From NCBI RefSeq assembly GCF_900168065.1, contig NZ_FUZZ01000005.1, positions 714,737 through 778,736 on the forward strand: 64,000 nucleotides of DNA, read 5' to 3'. Positions 15,847 through 25,210 of this stretch are shown piece by piece. The DNA comes from Chitinophaga ginsengisegetis. GTDB taxonomy: Bacteria > Bacteroidota > Bacteroidia > Chitinophagales > Chitinophagaceae. The position numbers and the translations under genes were made by a program. Every line of letters begins with the position of its first letter. Position 1 is the first letter of the stretch. The notes beneath the pieces were generated by a model that was not told where the DNA came from, did not search any database, and saw only the letters and a program-made list of their open reading frames with translations.

Positions 15847-17589
15847 ATGAAGAATAAGTTAAATATAGCAACACTCATCTTTTTCGTTCCTTTTTTGCTG
15901 ATGAGCTGCAATAAAGTACTTGATAAAACGAACCTTTCCGCCGTAGGCCCGGACCAGGTATGGTCGGATGTAAATATCGCCACTGCCTATTTAAACCAGA
16001 TCTATTCATCGCTGATGCCGGGCAATACATCCGGGGGCGGCAACAATACAGACGAAGGCGTGCCCTATCAGAAACAAACCAATGAATGGTTCAGGGGTAC
16101 AGCCACGTTCGACTCACAAAACAACTTTGGCACGTATAACAATATACGAACCATTAATATCCTGTTAGGGAATATCGACAAAGCGACCTTCAGCCAGGCG
16201 GACAAAGATAAAATTAAGGGACAGGCATTGTTCTGGAGAGCCTGGGCTTATCATAATCTTGTGAGTAATTATGGCGGTGTGCCGCTTATCCTGGAAGCAC
16301 AGCAGCCTACTACAGATTTAACAACGCTGCAGAAGCCCCGCAATAAAACATCAGAATGTGTAACGCAGATCTTAAAAGATATAGATGATGCCACCAAATT
16401 ATTGCCCGACGCTTTTACGGACGATGATATGGGCAGGGTGGATAAAGGCGTGGCGATGGCTTTTAAAGGAAGGGTGTTATTGTTTTATGCCAGCCCGTTG
16501 TTTAATGGTTTGGGAGGCATTGCCACCTGGCAAAAAGCCTACGATGCCACTAAGGCCGCCAAAGAGTTCCTGGATGCGCGTGGTAAAGGATTGTACAGCC
16601 CTTACAGCAAAATCTGGGATGATGAGCTGAATAAAGAAGTAGTAATGGTTCGCCGGTATAACTATCCACAGGCGGTTTATTTCCAGGGAGGTTTAATTCC
16701 TTTGGACTGGTCTAAAGATGACGTAGGCTATGACCGGCCCTCACTGGAACTGGTGAATACTTTCCCTATGAAAGATGGCTCCAGCTGGGAATCGCAATCA
16801 AGAAGCTACGATACGCTGTTTTTTAACAGGGACGACCGGTTCTATGCTAATATCTATTATAACGGTTCACCCAATCAATACCTGAAAGGGATGCGTGATA
16901 GCAAAACTTACCTGTGGACCTATTTTACCTCGATAACAAATTATAACGGTAGCACCGGACTGGAAGGCGTGCATAATTCCATCACACTGGATCCTTTATG
17001 GTCTAACTCAAGTTTTTACCGCATAAAAGCAATCGATAAAACCATTGATAAAGGAGGCGTTTACAATGCGGGTGTTGACTGGGTTGAAATCCGCTATGCT
17101 GAAGTATTGATGAATTACGGAGAGTGCGCCAATGAAACAGGTAACACGGCAGCAGCGTTGGATGTATTAAAACAAATCAGGGCCCGTGCAGGTGTTCAGC
17201 CAGGTGTTGCCGGTAACTATGGTATTACGGCGGTGTTGCAGCCCGATATACGCAAGGCGTATCAGAAAGAACGTTTTGTTGAATTTTGTTTTGAAGGAAA
17301 ACGTATGAGTGATCTGCGCCGCTGGAAAATGTTTGGTTACCTGAGAGGGCTTACCCAACGTCATGGAATAGCTGTATTGCTGAAGGCTGGTCAGCCGGAT
17401 GTAAGTCCGATGTCAGATATCAATACTGTATGGAACAGGTTTACCACTACCGTTATTCCAACAGATGCCGTTGATATAGCAATTAAAGATCAGTACTACA
17501 TTTATGGCATTCCTAAAGCAGTTTTGGACAGAAACCCCTTGTTAAAGCAAAATAATAACTGGGGCGGCGACTTTGACCCCCTGCAATAA
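15847..17589 (+). CDS. SusD/RagB-family nutrient-binding lipoprotein
   Basis: A 580-residue surface lipoprotein with a lipobox ending at C21 (LLMSCNK). TPR-like helices (FWRAWAYHNLVSNYGGVPLI) and the C-terminal RagB/SusD region (RKAYQKERFVEFCFEGKRMSDLRRW) are present. It forms the substrate-binding lid of the SusC pore encoded just upstream. Its ligand defines the locus specificity but is not readable from sequence. A 204-bp gap follows before the secreted hydrolase candidate. Confidence 0.96.
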   Translation: MKNKLNIATLIFFVPFLLMSCNKVLDKTNLSAVGPDQVWSDVNIATAYLNQIYSSLMPGNTSGGGNNTDEGVPYQKQTNEWFRGTATFDSQNNFGTYNNIRTINILLGNIDKATFSQADKDKIKGQALFWRAWAYHNLVSNYGGVPLILEAQQPTTDLTTLQKPRNKTSECVTQILKDIDDATKLLPDAFTDDDMGRVDKGVAMAFKGRVLLFYASPLFNGLGGIATWQKAYDATKAAKEFLDARGKGLYSPYSKIWDDELNKEVVMVRRYNYPQAVYFQGGLIPLDWSKDDVGYDRPSLELVNTFPMKDGSSWESQSRSYDTLFFNRDDRFYANIYYNGSPNQYLKGMRDSKTYLWTYFTSITNYNGSTGLEGVHNSITLDPLWSNSSFYRIKAIDKTIDKGGVYNAGVDWVEIRYAEVLMNYGECANETGNTAAALDVLKQIRARAGVQPGVAGNYGITAVLQPDIRKAYQKERFVEFCFEGKRMSDLRRWKMFGYLRGLTQRHGIAVLLKAGQPDVSPMSDINTVWNRFTTTVIPTDAVDIAIKDQYYIYGIPKAVLDRNPLLKQNNNWGGDFDPLQ

Positions 17590-17793
17590 ATTTTCAGGTA
17601 AATGATTTGACCGGTAACCAGGGAAAGGGAGGCTTTACAGGCCTCCCCATTTTCCCCGGGCAAAAAAACCATCGGCCACTGCAAAATTAGCGGATGTTTA
17701 TATGTATTGATTTATAGTAATTTTGCTTTACTATCGTACAACCTAACGCGCTTGTTTCAGCGCAGTCTTCAAGGCTCAATCAATAGCAACACA

Positions 17794-20004
17794 ATGAGAA
17801 AAAATAAGCGTAACGGGAAGTGTTTAACCGCCGGGATAATAATTGGTACACTGTTGACTTTTAGCATGCATGCAGGTGCTCAGCACATGGCGTTTACAAC
17901 AAAGTATTCAGCTGTTGGTATCAATGGAAAAGGGTTTATTACCAGTATCAGGGATAAACAAACAAATACGGAATATAATCCCAAAGGACTAAGCTCTCCA
18001 TTGCTGACGCTGGAAAAGGAAGGGAAAAATATATACCCGGCAAAAGCGAAGCTACAGGGCAAACAGTTAAAGCTGACTTACCCCAACGGCTCGGTTGCTA
18101 CGTTAACGGTGGAGCAGAAAAACGATTATCTGCGCTTTGAATTGCTGTCGCTGTTTCCGCGGAATGGTGTTGACAACGTTATATGGGGACCATACAAAAC
18201 CAATATCTCTAAAACCATCGGCGAAATATTATCGGTAGTAAGAAGTGATAATTTTGCCATTGGCATACTGGCACTTAACGACAATACTACCAGCGGCCCG
18301 CCCTGTAATGGCGATATGTACCAGGCATGCTATATTATCCATTCGCCCGATCCGGTGAAGTACCCGCTGCCGGCTCATCTCAAAGAAGGTCAACGCTTCC
18401 GTATCGGTGGAGATGGTATAAATGATGTGGCCTTTTATTCGCATCCGGAGGAATATTACCGGTACATGAATGGCAACGGCGCCAGCCTGGAGCCGGACTA
18501 CGGTTCTTCTATCGTATTGCATTCGCGCGACAGGAAGAAACCATACACTATTTTTTATCCGCATTTTAATGATTTTCCCGGTGTTAAATCGCCCCGTCAT
18601 ATGGAGCTGACGCCGGTTGATGTGGACTACATCGGCTCTGCCATCGCCTTTTATGCCTGCCCCGATTCGCTGGGCCTGCGGACAATTGAACAGGTTGTGA
18701 AAAATGAAGGCTTGCCCTATATTACCCGGAATGGGAAATGGGTAAAGGATCCATCTAATTATCAAACGGATATAGCCTGGTCAGGGCCGCACGACAGCCT
18801 GGTATCATACGCCGGCCAGTTAGGTCTGAAAGCTGTTCAGGATGAAGGTTTGGGAGAATATTATACCAATCCGGCCAACCGGTGGGGAGATAAAAAAGTG
18901 ACGCTCAATCAGCAGAAACGCCCCATCAGTGACTTAACAGCCTTAACCAATAAAGAAGGAATTGCCTATGGCCTGCATACGTTAACCGAATTTATTCAGC
19001 CATTCAGCAGCGACGTACACCCGGTACCCAATGATGGTTTATGTACCGTGTTAAAAACCCGTATCACTAAAGCTATTGGTGCAAATGATACTTTGATACA
19101 GGTGGCAGACACCAGCTATCTGAACGAATTTGGCGGGTGGGACGACAATAAGGTGAATGTATTAAAGATCGGGAAAGAGCTGATCAGGTATAAAGGGGTA
19201 ACCACCACAAAACCCTATACACTTACAGGTGTGGAGCGTGGCGCCCTCAAAACCAATGCTGCCGCACATAATGCCGGTGATCAACTGGCGAAACTCCAGG
19301 TAAATTGTTATGGTGGCTTTATCCCCGATATTACGCTGCAGGATGATTATGCTGAATATTACGCCAAACTGCTGCACGACGGTGGTATGAACTATATCGA
19401 CTTTGACGGCTTCGAAAGCTTTACCTACCAGGGACATGGACAATACTCTTTCAAACGCTTTCTGAAAGGCATGTTTGGCCATCTTGAAAAAATGGGGGTA
19501 CCTTACCTGAGAGTAATGGGCTCCTGCGTTTTTGAAGGAAACTGGCACTATATGAGCGTATGTAATGTGGGAGGCGGTAACCATATGTTTGATCCGGTAA
19601 ATAATAAGTGGGGTATTGAAGGGAAAGACATACGTTATTCTTTCAACGGAAGCTATTTTCCATCTACTTTTGGGATACAAAATCTGCAGCGCGACTGGAC
19701 CGTACAGGTGATAGAGAATCTCCAGTGCAAATCCATTGCCTGGGATGCTACCTACATGCTGGGGTTGAGCCAGGATGCCGTGGAAAAAAGAACCGACAAG
19801 CAGGCTATCTTCAAAGCTTTCCGGACCTGGGAAAACGCAAAAAATGCCGGCGCATTTGGAGATGCGTTGAAAAAAGAAATGCAGGAAGAAAAGAACAGGT
19901 ATCACCTGGAGCAACTGAATGATGACAGCTGGAAGCTTTATAAAGTAGCATCAGACGGAGCTTTGGGGAGCCCGCAAACACTGACACGCAGCAAAGCAGG
20001 TTGA
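17794..20004 (+). CDS. Secreted protein, unclassified glycoside-hydrolase candidate
   Basis: A 736-residue protein when started at 17794, where a good signal peptide begins (MRKNKRNGKCLTAGIIIGTLLTF...GAQ); the upstream in-frame codons from 17707 are not signal-like. The N-terminal half is beta-rich. The central and C-terminal part looks like a TIM-barrel hydrolase: MNYIDFDGFESF places acidic D536 and D538 at a strand end, as in clan D-type glycosidases. An inserted beta segment (VLKIGKELIRYKGVTT...LTGVERGALKT) interrupts it. I cannot assign a CAZy family. Its place directly after SusC/SusD argues that it cleaves the locus substrate at the surface or in the periplasm. Confidence 0.7.
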   Translation: MRKNKRNGKCLTAGIIIGTLLTFSMHAGAQHMAFTTKYSAVGINGKGFITSIRDKQTNTEYNPKGLSSPLLTLEKEGKNIYPAKAKLQGKQLKLTYPNGSVATLTVEQKNDYLRFELLSLFPRNGVDNVIWGPYKTNISKTIGEILSVVRSDNFAIGILALNDNTTSGPPCNGDMYQACYIIHSPDPVKYPLPAHLKEGQRFRIGGDGINDVAFYSHPEEYYRYMNGNGASLEPDYGSSIVLHSRDRKKPYTIFYPHFNDFPGVKSPRHMELTPVDVDYIGSAIAFYACPDSLGLRTIEQVVKNEGLPYITRNGKWVKDPSNYQTDIAWSGPHDSLVSYAGQLGLKAVQDEGLGEYYTNPANRWGDKKVTLNQQKRPISDLTALTNKEGIAYGLHTLTEFIQPFSSDVHPVPNDGLCTVLKTRITKAIGANDTLIQVADTSYLNEFGGWDDNKVNVLKIGKELIRYKGVTTTKPYTLTGVERGALKTNAAAHNAGDQLAKLQVNCYGGFIPDITLQDDYAEYYAKLLHDGGMNYIDFDGFESFTYQGHGQYSFKRFLKGMFGHLEKMGVPYLRVMGSCVFEGNWHYMSVCNVGGGNHMFDPVNNKWGIEGKDIRYSFNGSYFPSTFGIQNLQRDWTVQVIENLQCKSIAWDATYMLGLSQDAVEKRTDKQAIFKAFRTWENAKNAGAFGDALKKEMQEEKNRYHLEQLNDDSWKLYKVASDGALGSPQTLTRSKAG

Positions 20005-20044
20005 TAATATTTTACTTTTGTTTGGTACTACTACACATTTGTTT

Positions 20045-20926
20045 ATGGTCAACGAACGTTTGGTACTTGGTACCGCCGGGTTAGGCGGTGTTTGGGGGAA
20101 GGTTGATCCGCATCAATCTGTATTGACAATTTTATCCGCACTGGAATCGGGTATAGCTGCCATAGATACTGCGCCGGCTTACGGAGATGCTGAAAGCTAC
20201 CTGGGACAGGCATTACAGCAATGGCGTGGAGGCGTGCCCGTTATCAGCTCCAAAGCAGGGCGACTGAAATCTTACGCTGCCGATGAAGCTTATTACGATT
20301 TTACCGACAGGGCGATGGCAGAAAGCCTGGAGAACAGTCTCCGCACCATTGGTATTCCTTCTCTCGATATCCTTTTTTTACACGATCCTCATGCCATCCC
20401 GGAAACGGAAGCAGAGCGGATCATTTGCAGGTTAATAAAGTTCAGGGAGCAAGGATTGACGAAACGCCTGGGCGTGGGAGGGAACTGGCCTTCCTGGTTG
20501 AAAGTATACCTGGATGCCGGCGTTTTTGATGTGGTGATGGAGTTTAACCGTCTTAATGCCTCAAATGTAACGGCCCTGCAGGATTCGTTGCCTTACTGCC
20601 TGTCCCGTAACATACAATATTACGCGGCGAGTCCTTTAAATATGGGGCTGCTGGGAAGAAGCATCGGATCGTTTAAACAGATGCGCCCGGAATGGCTGCC
20701 CGCGGATGCATTGGAGATAGCCGTACGCCTGGAGCAGATAGCGGTAAAACACCGGCTCACTTTACCGGCTATGGCGCACCGGTTCCTACTGTCTTTACCC
20801 TATGATTTTAATATTGTACTGGGGCCATCCAATATATCGGAGCTGACGGCCAGCATTGAAAATTTTAATCAGGGTAAACTACCGGAAATCATCCAGGCAG
20901 AAATCCTGAATTGCAGTAACGGGTAA
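20045..20926 (+). CDS. Aldo/keto reductase, possible L-sugar 1-dehydrogenase
   Basis: A 293-residue NAD(P)-dependent TIM-barrel oxidoreductase when started at 20045 (MVNERLVLGTAGLGG); the nine upstream codons from 20018 are atypical. The catalytic tetrad is visible in this numbering as D41 and Y46 (DTAPAYG), K70 (SSKAG) and H113 (FLHDPH). The GTAGLGG opening and WPSWLK region resemble aldose 1-dehydrogenases such as L-fucose or L-galactose dehydrogenase, which oxidise a free sugar to its lactone. It precedes the enolase-superfamily gene by 11 bases, consistent with a non-phosphorylating pathway. The exact sugar is inference. Confidence 0.85.
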   Translation: MVNERLVLGTAGLGGVWGKVDPHQSVLTILSALESGIAAIDTAPAYGDAESYLGQALQQWRGGVPVISSKAGRLKSYAADEAYYDFTDRAMAESLENSLRTIGIPSLDILFLHDPHAIPETEAERIICRLIKFREQGLTKRLGVGGNWPSWLKVYLDAGVFDVVMEFNRLNASNVTALQDSLPYCLSRNIQYYAASPLNMGLLGRSIGSFKQMRPEWLPADALEIAVRLEQIAVKHRLTLPAMAHRFLLSLPYDFNIVLGPSNISELTASIENFNQGKLPEIIQAEILNCSNG

Positions 20927-20937
20927 AAGAAGTTAAG

Positions 20938-22110
20938 ATGTGTAATATCGACAACGAGATCTTTAATATTCGGAGTATACAAATAAGGGAATTAGCGCCG
21001 GTGCAGGTGGTTACGCCGTTTCAGGACGCCACTATGGGACCATTCCCTGCTTTTGGGCTGTCCATGATCACCATTGAAGATGAAAATAACAATATTGGTG
21101 AAGCACCGGTGTACAGTAGTTATACCAATATCCTGGAAGCATGCCTGTTGCCGCATTTGCTGTATTCCCAAAACCTTTCCTATAGTCAGTTATATTCCAG
21201 GTTGTACTGGTCTATCCGCAACGAGGGCTTCAGAGGCCCTGCATCTGCGCTGTTGGGACAGGTAGATATGGCATTGCACGACCTGGCTACCCGCCGGCTC
21301 GGCGTTCCGTTGCATAAATATATGGGCGCTGACCGGAACGAGGTAAAAGTTTATGGCAGCGGAGGTGGTACAAACTATACTTATGAAGAACTGGAAAAAG
21401 AGATCGCTTATTTTACCGCAGCGGGTGTGGATTGTTATAAGATGAAGGTGGGAAAGGATTTTGGGATGAACATGACAGAAGATATAAAGCGTGTAAAGTT
21501 TGTACGTAGTCTCCTGGGAAAAAATATCAGGCTTGCCGTAGATGCCAACCAGATCTGGAGCTGTAAACAGGCGCTCCGGTTTATTGATAAGACAGCAGGT
21601 GAAAACCTGGCCTGGCTGGAAGAACCTACTCATTCGGCATCTTTTGATCAGATCGAAGCGCTGTGCAAACAAACACCATTGAAAATTGCTTTCGGAGAAT
21701 CGGAACGTACTGCGAGGGTGTTTCCTACGCTGGTAAACATAGGCGTAGCCCATTTGCAGCCGGTGCCAGGGCATTTGGCCGGTGTGAAAGAATGGATGGC
21801 TGTAAGGGACCTGGCAGCGAAACACCAGGTAGATTTTTCATCCGGCGGATATTCATTGTTCACGGCTTCCCTGATGACGACCGCATCTGAACAATGTGAG
21901 GTGGAGTACCTGTATTCAATTATGTCGGGACTGGAAACCTATTTCAATGTAAAACCGGCATGGGGCAACGGGAAATTTACGCTGCCGGAATTGCCCGGTT
22001 TTCCTGTCAGGATAAATTGGAATCATTGTGAAGATACCGGTCAACTAGTCAAAACACGGGTATGGAATAAAAAGAATGTCAGGGAATACAAGCCGGTTGT
22101 ATCTTTGTGA
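20938..22110 (+). CDS. Enolase-superfamily enzyme (mandelate racemase/muconate lactonizing type)
   Basis: A 390-residue cytoplasmic protein with the capping domain at about 10-130 and the barrel thereafter. Superfamily residues are visible: KMK at 168-170 (catalytic lysine motif), and metal ligands D202 (VDANQ), the EEP segment at 228-230 and E254 (GESE). In sugar-acid dehydratases a histidine-aspartate dyad follows; here the corresponding regions read LQPVPGHLAG and VDFSSGGYSLF, and I do not see a clear dyad. It may be an atypical dehydratase, an epimerase or a cycloisomerase. Its position between the aldo/keto reductase and the symporter suggests action on the oxidised sugar. Confidence 0.85.
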   Translation: MCNIDNEIFNIRSIQIRELAPVQVVTPFQDATMGPFPAFGLSMITIEDENNNIGEAPVYSSYTNILEACLLPHLLYSQNLSYSQLYSRLYWSIRNEGFRGPASALLGQVDMALHDLATRRLGVPLHKYMGADRNEVKVYGSGGGTNYTYEELEKEIAYFTAAGVDCYKMKVGKDFGMNMTEDIKRVKFVRSLLGKNIRLAVDANQIWSCKQALRFIDKTAGENLAWLEEPTHSASFDQIEALCKQTPLKIAFGESERTARVFPTLVNIGVAHLQPVPGHLAGVKEWMAVRDLAAKHQVDFSSGGYSLFTASLMTTASEQCEVEYLYSIMSGLETYFNVKPAWGNGKFTLPELPGFPVRINWNHCEDTGQLVKTRVWNKKNVREYKPVVSL

Positions 22111-22126
22111 TTCTTAAGCTTTTTCC

Positions 22127-23686
22127 GTGAAGATAACTTTAGCTGGTATTGATTATCTGGTCCTCGTTGTATATGTAATTGCGCTATTCACTTTTGGTTT
22201 CTATCTTAAATCTTCCGGGGTACAATCGGGAGGAGATATTTTTCTGGGCAGGCGTTCTTTGAAATGGTGGCAGATAGGCTTTTCCATGTTCAGTGCCAAT
22301 GTGGGTCCAATGATGTTGATAGGCTTATCCAGCCTGGGTTTTTCGCAGGGTGTGGTAGGAGGTAATTTCGAGTGGCTGGCCTGGATATTCCTGATGTTGT
22401 TGTCTGCATTTTTTATTCCACGTTATCTTTCAGCAGGGATCAGCACTATTCCGCAGTTTCTGCTTTTGCGTTATGGCCGCAGGTCTTATAATTTCCTGGT
22501 TGTTTACAGCCTGATGTCTATATTATTTGTGTGGCTTGGCAGTGCATTGTATGCAGGCGGACTGGTTATTTCAGAGATATTCCAATGTTCGTTAATAGAA
22601 GCGGTAGTGCTGATAACCCTCATTTCCACCAGTTATACTGCTATCGGCGGTTTAAAGGCAGTGGTGAGAACCGGCGTTTTCCAGTCGCTGATCATTATTA
22701 CTTCTTCCCTGATACTAACGGTACTGGCTATAGGAAAAATTGGTCATGTGGCAGATGCGGCTAAAGGAATTCCTCCCGACTATTGGAAGCTGTTTCACGC
22801 CAGGTCTGACCCTGAATACTCATGGCTCGCTATTGTGGCGGGTTATCCCGTGGTAGCTGTTTATTACTGGTGCGCAGATCAAACGATTGTACAAAAGGTG
22901 TTGGCTGCAAAAACTGTCAAAGAAGGACAACGGGGTATTCTTTTCCTGGCAGCGCTCAAAGTGATCACGCCTTTTATTTTTGTGTTGCCTGGTATTATCT
23001 GTTTTCTTTTATACAGAGATAGTACCACGCCGGATAAATCTTACATTACGCTCGTCAAAAACCTGATGCCCGACGGGCTTCGCGGGCTCTGCATAGCGGC
23101 GCTTGTCGCCTCGCTGATCGATACCGTATCTTCGGGTCTGAACTCTTTCAGCACTGTTTTTACATTGGATGTAGTGACGCAGTTTGTATCTTTGGAAACA
23201 AAGGATAAAACAAAGGTTGGGAGATGGATGACTGCTGTAGGCGCTTTCCTGGGAGGAGGTATCGCCGTATTGTTTTCTTACTCAGATAAAAGCCTGTTTG
23301 AATTAACGCAGGGGCTTGTGTCTATCCTGGCGCCGCCATTATCGGTGGTATTTTTAGGCGGCATATTCTGGAAACGCACGCACCGGATAGCGGCAGAAAC
23401 AGTGTTGTTTGGCGGCGGCTTTCTTTGCCTGGTGATGGGGGTTTGTTATGTATTGAACTATCCGTATAAAGGATTCTGGCCACACTTTTTATTTCTTTCT
23501 ATCTATATTTTTATTTCCCTGGTAATTTTAATGGTGCTGATAACCCTGGTTTTTAAAGTGCCCGAAAAAGACCGGGTATCATTTACTTTTCCGGACAAGG
23601 CCGGATCGGGCATGGATAAGTGGTTATGGGCAGGCTGGGGCGCGCTGGCTTTGATAATGGCAGCGATCTATATAGTATTAAATTAA
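22127..23686 (+). CDS. Sodium:solute symporter family transporter
   Basis: A 519-residue inner-membrane protein with about 13-14 hydrophobic helices and the SSS signature region (FSMFSANVGPMMLIGLSSLG; GLRGLCIAALVASLIDTVSSGLNS). The start is GTG at 22127, 16 bases after the enolase gene stop. Members import sugars, sugar acids, nucleosides or vitamins with sodium. In this locus it should bring the periplasmic product of the SusC/D system and hydrolases into the cytoplasm for the reductase and enolase-type enzyme. Confidence 0.93.
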   Translation: MKITLAGIDYLVLVVYVIALFTFGFYLKSSGVQSGGDIFLGRRSLKWWQIGFSMFSANVGPMMLIGLSSLGFSQGVVGGNFEWLAWIFLMLLSAFFIPRYLSAGISTIPQFLLLRYGRRSYNFLVVYSLMSILFVWLGSALYAGGLVISEIFQCSLIEAVVLITLISTSYTAIGGLKAVVRTGVFQSLIIITSSLILTVLAIGKIGHVADAAKGIPPDYWKLFHARSDPEYSWLAIVAGYPVVAVYYWCADQTIVQKVLAAKTVKEGQRGILFLAALKVITPFIFVLPGIICFLLYRDSTTPDKSYITLVKNLMPDGLRGLCIAALVASLIDTVSSGLNSFSTVFTLDVVTQFVSLETKDKTKVGRWMTAVGAFLGGGIAVLFSYSDKSLFELTQGLVSILAPPLSVVFLGGIFWKRTHRIAAETVLFGGGFLCLVMGVCYVLNYPYKGFWPHFLFLSIYIFISLVILMVLITLVFKVPEKDRVSFTFPDKAGSGMDKWLWAGWGALALIMAAIYIVLN

Positions 23687-23692
23687 CGAATC

Positions 23693-24127
23693 ATGAATAA
23701 AATATTGTCCGCTATGTGCAGGATATTACTGCCGGCTGTTGTTATTATATTGACTGCATGTAATGCGTCCCAAAAAGAAGAAAAGCTACAGGAGCATGTT
23801 TTTGTGGTGAACATTGTACATGATCCGCAGAAGCTGAAAGAATATCTCGATTATCATCAGCATATATGGCCGGAAGTGGAAGCCGGTTTTAAGAAAGCGG
23901 GTTACCGGAAAATAACGCTTTACCGGTATGAATACCTGTTGGTAATGGCCATCACCGTACCAGCCGGAGCGGATCTGGGGCAAATGGGAAAAACGGCTGA
24001 ATCTTATGATAAGCGTTGCGCGGAGTGGAACCGTTTAATGGATGGCTATCAAACCGGTGTTCCCGGCGCGGGGCAGCAGGAAAAATGGGTGGAGGCAACA
24101 CCTTTTTACCGCTTTATAAAAGAGTGA
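23693..24127 (+). CDS. L-rhamnose mutarotase-family lipoprotein
   Basis: A 144-residue protein with a lipoprotein signal (lipobox LTAC, C23) followed by a RhaM-type ferredoxin-like domain: VFVVNIVHDPQKLKEYLDYHQHIWPEV with the conserved histidine region, then ITLYRYEYLLVMAI and a C-terminal FYRFI. RhaM proteins interconvert sugar anomers and are normally cytoplasmic and about 104 residues long, so a lipid-anchored exported copy is unusual. It follows the symporter by six bases and probably prepares the correct anomer for uptake. Its substrate may be rhamnose, fucose or a related sugar. Confidence 0.85.
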   Translation: MNKILSAMCRILLPAVVIILTACNASQKEEKLQEHVFVVNIVHDPQKLKEYLDYHQHIWPEVEAGFKKAGYRKITLYRYEYLLVMAITVPAGADLGQMGKTAESYDKRCAEWNRLMDGYQTGVPGAGQQEKWVEATPFYRFIKE

Positions 24128-25021
24128 TTACAGGCTTTGCGTGCTCACGCCCTTTTTCTCTTTGTCTTCGTATTGCCTGATGAAATCCCTGGGAGATAAT
24201 CCTTTAATTTCTTTGAAGTGTTTATTAAAGTTCGAGATATTATTATAGCCACTGTTATAACAGGCTTCTGCTACGTTGTGATGTCCTTCCAGTAAAAGTT
24301 TGGCGGAATGCCCGATGCGTACTTCTTTTACAAAATCGATCAATGTACGGTTGGTATTGCGTTTGAAAAAGCGGCAGAAGGCTGCGGACGACATGGGAAT
24401 AAGATCTGCTACGTCCTGTAGCAGGATATCGTCTCTGAAATGCTGAAAGATGTAATCAAATACTTTGTTGAGTTTTTTTGCTTCTCCGGAGTTTTCAACG
24501 GTATTGTAATAGGGAGATGATAATACGCTTGATGATTCAGATTGTGCGAGGACATCCAGCAGCCGGATCATCAGCGCCACCCTGCTTAAGCCCGACACAT
24601 AAAGCATCTGGTGCATAATCATTTTGGCGTCCTGGAGTGTGTTGCCGGTAAACAGCACCCCTTTTGCCGCTTTGGCGAAAAGCACATTCAATTGTTTGGC
24701 CTCTGGTTTTTCGAGCAGTTCCTTTCCGAGGAAATCGGGAAAGAAATGAATGACCACCGCCTGGGTCGGGATAAGCGGATCTGCGGCTTTGTAATACTGC
24801 CAGCAATGCGGCAGGTAACTGCCCAGCAACACCAGCTCCGGTCCGTCGAAATCCTCGATATGATCGCCGATAAATCTTTTACCGCTACAGTTTTCCAGCA
24901 ACGCGATCTCAAAATTGACATGCGATTTTAAGGCAGTATATTTTTTTATTTCAAGAATCTCTGATCTTACCGTAAATGACTGGTCCGCCGGAAATGTAAA
25001 ATTCTCGTATATGTATTGCAT
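24128..25021 (-). CDS. AraC-family transcriptional regulator of the catabolic locus
   Basis: A 297-residue regulator: a cupin-like ligand-binding domain (about 1-150; GPELVLLGSYLPHCWQ) and a C-terminal double helix-turn-helix (about 190-285; LLQDVADLIPMSSAAFCRFFKRN, then VAEACYNSGYNNISNFNKHFK). It is convergent with the mutarotase gene, the two stops touching at 24127/24128, and divergent from the secreted protein at 25211. The shared 37-bp element occurs upstream of SusC and in its own divergent promoter region, so this regulator is the natural candidate to bind it and activate both transcripts with a pathway sugar as ligand. Confidence 0.92.
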   Translation of the reverse strand: MQYIYENFTFPADQSFTVRSEILEIKKYTALKSHVNFEIALLENCSGKRFIGDHIEDFDGPELVLLGSYLPHCWQYYKAADPLIPTQAVVIHFFPDFLGKELLEKPEAKQLNVLFAKAAKGVLFTGNTLQDAKMIMHQMLYVSGLSRVALMIRLLDVLAQSESSSVLSSPYYNTVENSGEAKKLNKVFDYIFQHFRDDILLQDVADLIPMSSAAFCRFFKRNTNRTLIDFVKEVRIGHSAKLLLEGHHNVAEACYNSGYNNISNFNKHFKEIKGLSPRDFIRQYEDKEKKGVSTQSL

Positions 25022-25090
25022 CGGATTGTAAGTCTGGTTGTGTGTTACAGGCGATTCAAAGATAATAAAATACGCGGGAAGTTTAATGCG

Positions 25091-25127
25091 GCAAAAATAG
25101 TATCCATAATGGTCAAATTAAGGGTTG
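25091..25127 (+). promoter_or_regulatory. Shared 37-bp element, copy B (candidate AraC site)
   Basis: The second copy of the element at 12549-12585, with half-sites CAAAAATAG and CAAATTAAG 22 bp apart. It lies between the divergent araC-type gene and the secreted protein, 83 bases before the latter's ATG and in the same orientation as copy A relative to its gene. Confidence 0.72.
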
Positions 25128-25210
25128 CGTTCCTTTTAAGGGAATCAGAACTTTATACCCTGCGGCAAATATCCCTTCCGGATTTAGTGCAGCCGTATTA
25201 AACAACAGGT

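Noticed and set aside
17675..17720. Third copy of the AraC-type element upstream of the secreted hydrolase candidate
   Set aside because: Only the first ten or so bases (GCAAAATTAG) are similar; the conserved TAATGGTCAAATTAAG half is absent.
19162..19914. Antisense open frame of about 250 codons inside the secreted hydrolase candidate
   Set aside because: The sense frame has a signal peptide and operon context; the antisense product resembles nothing.
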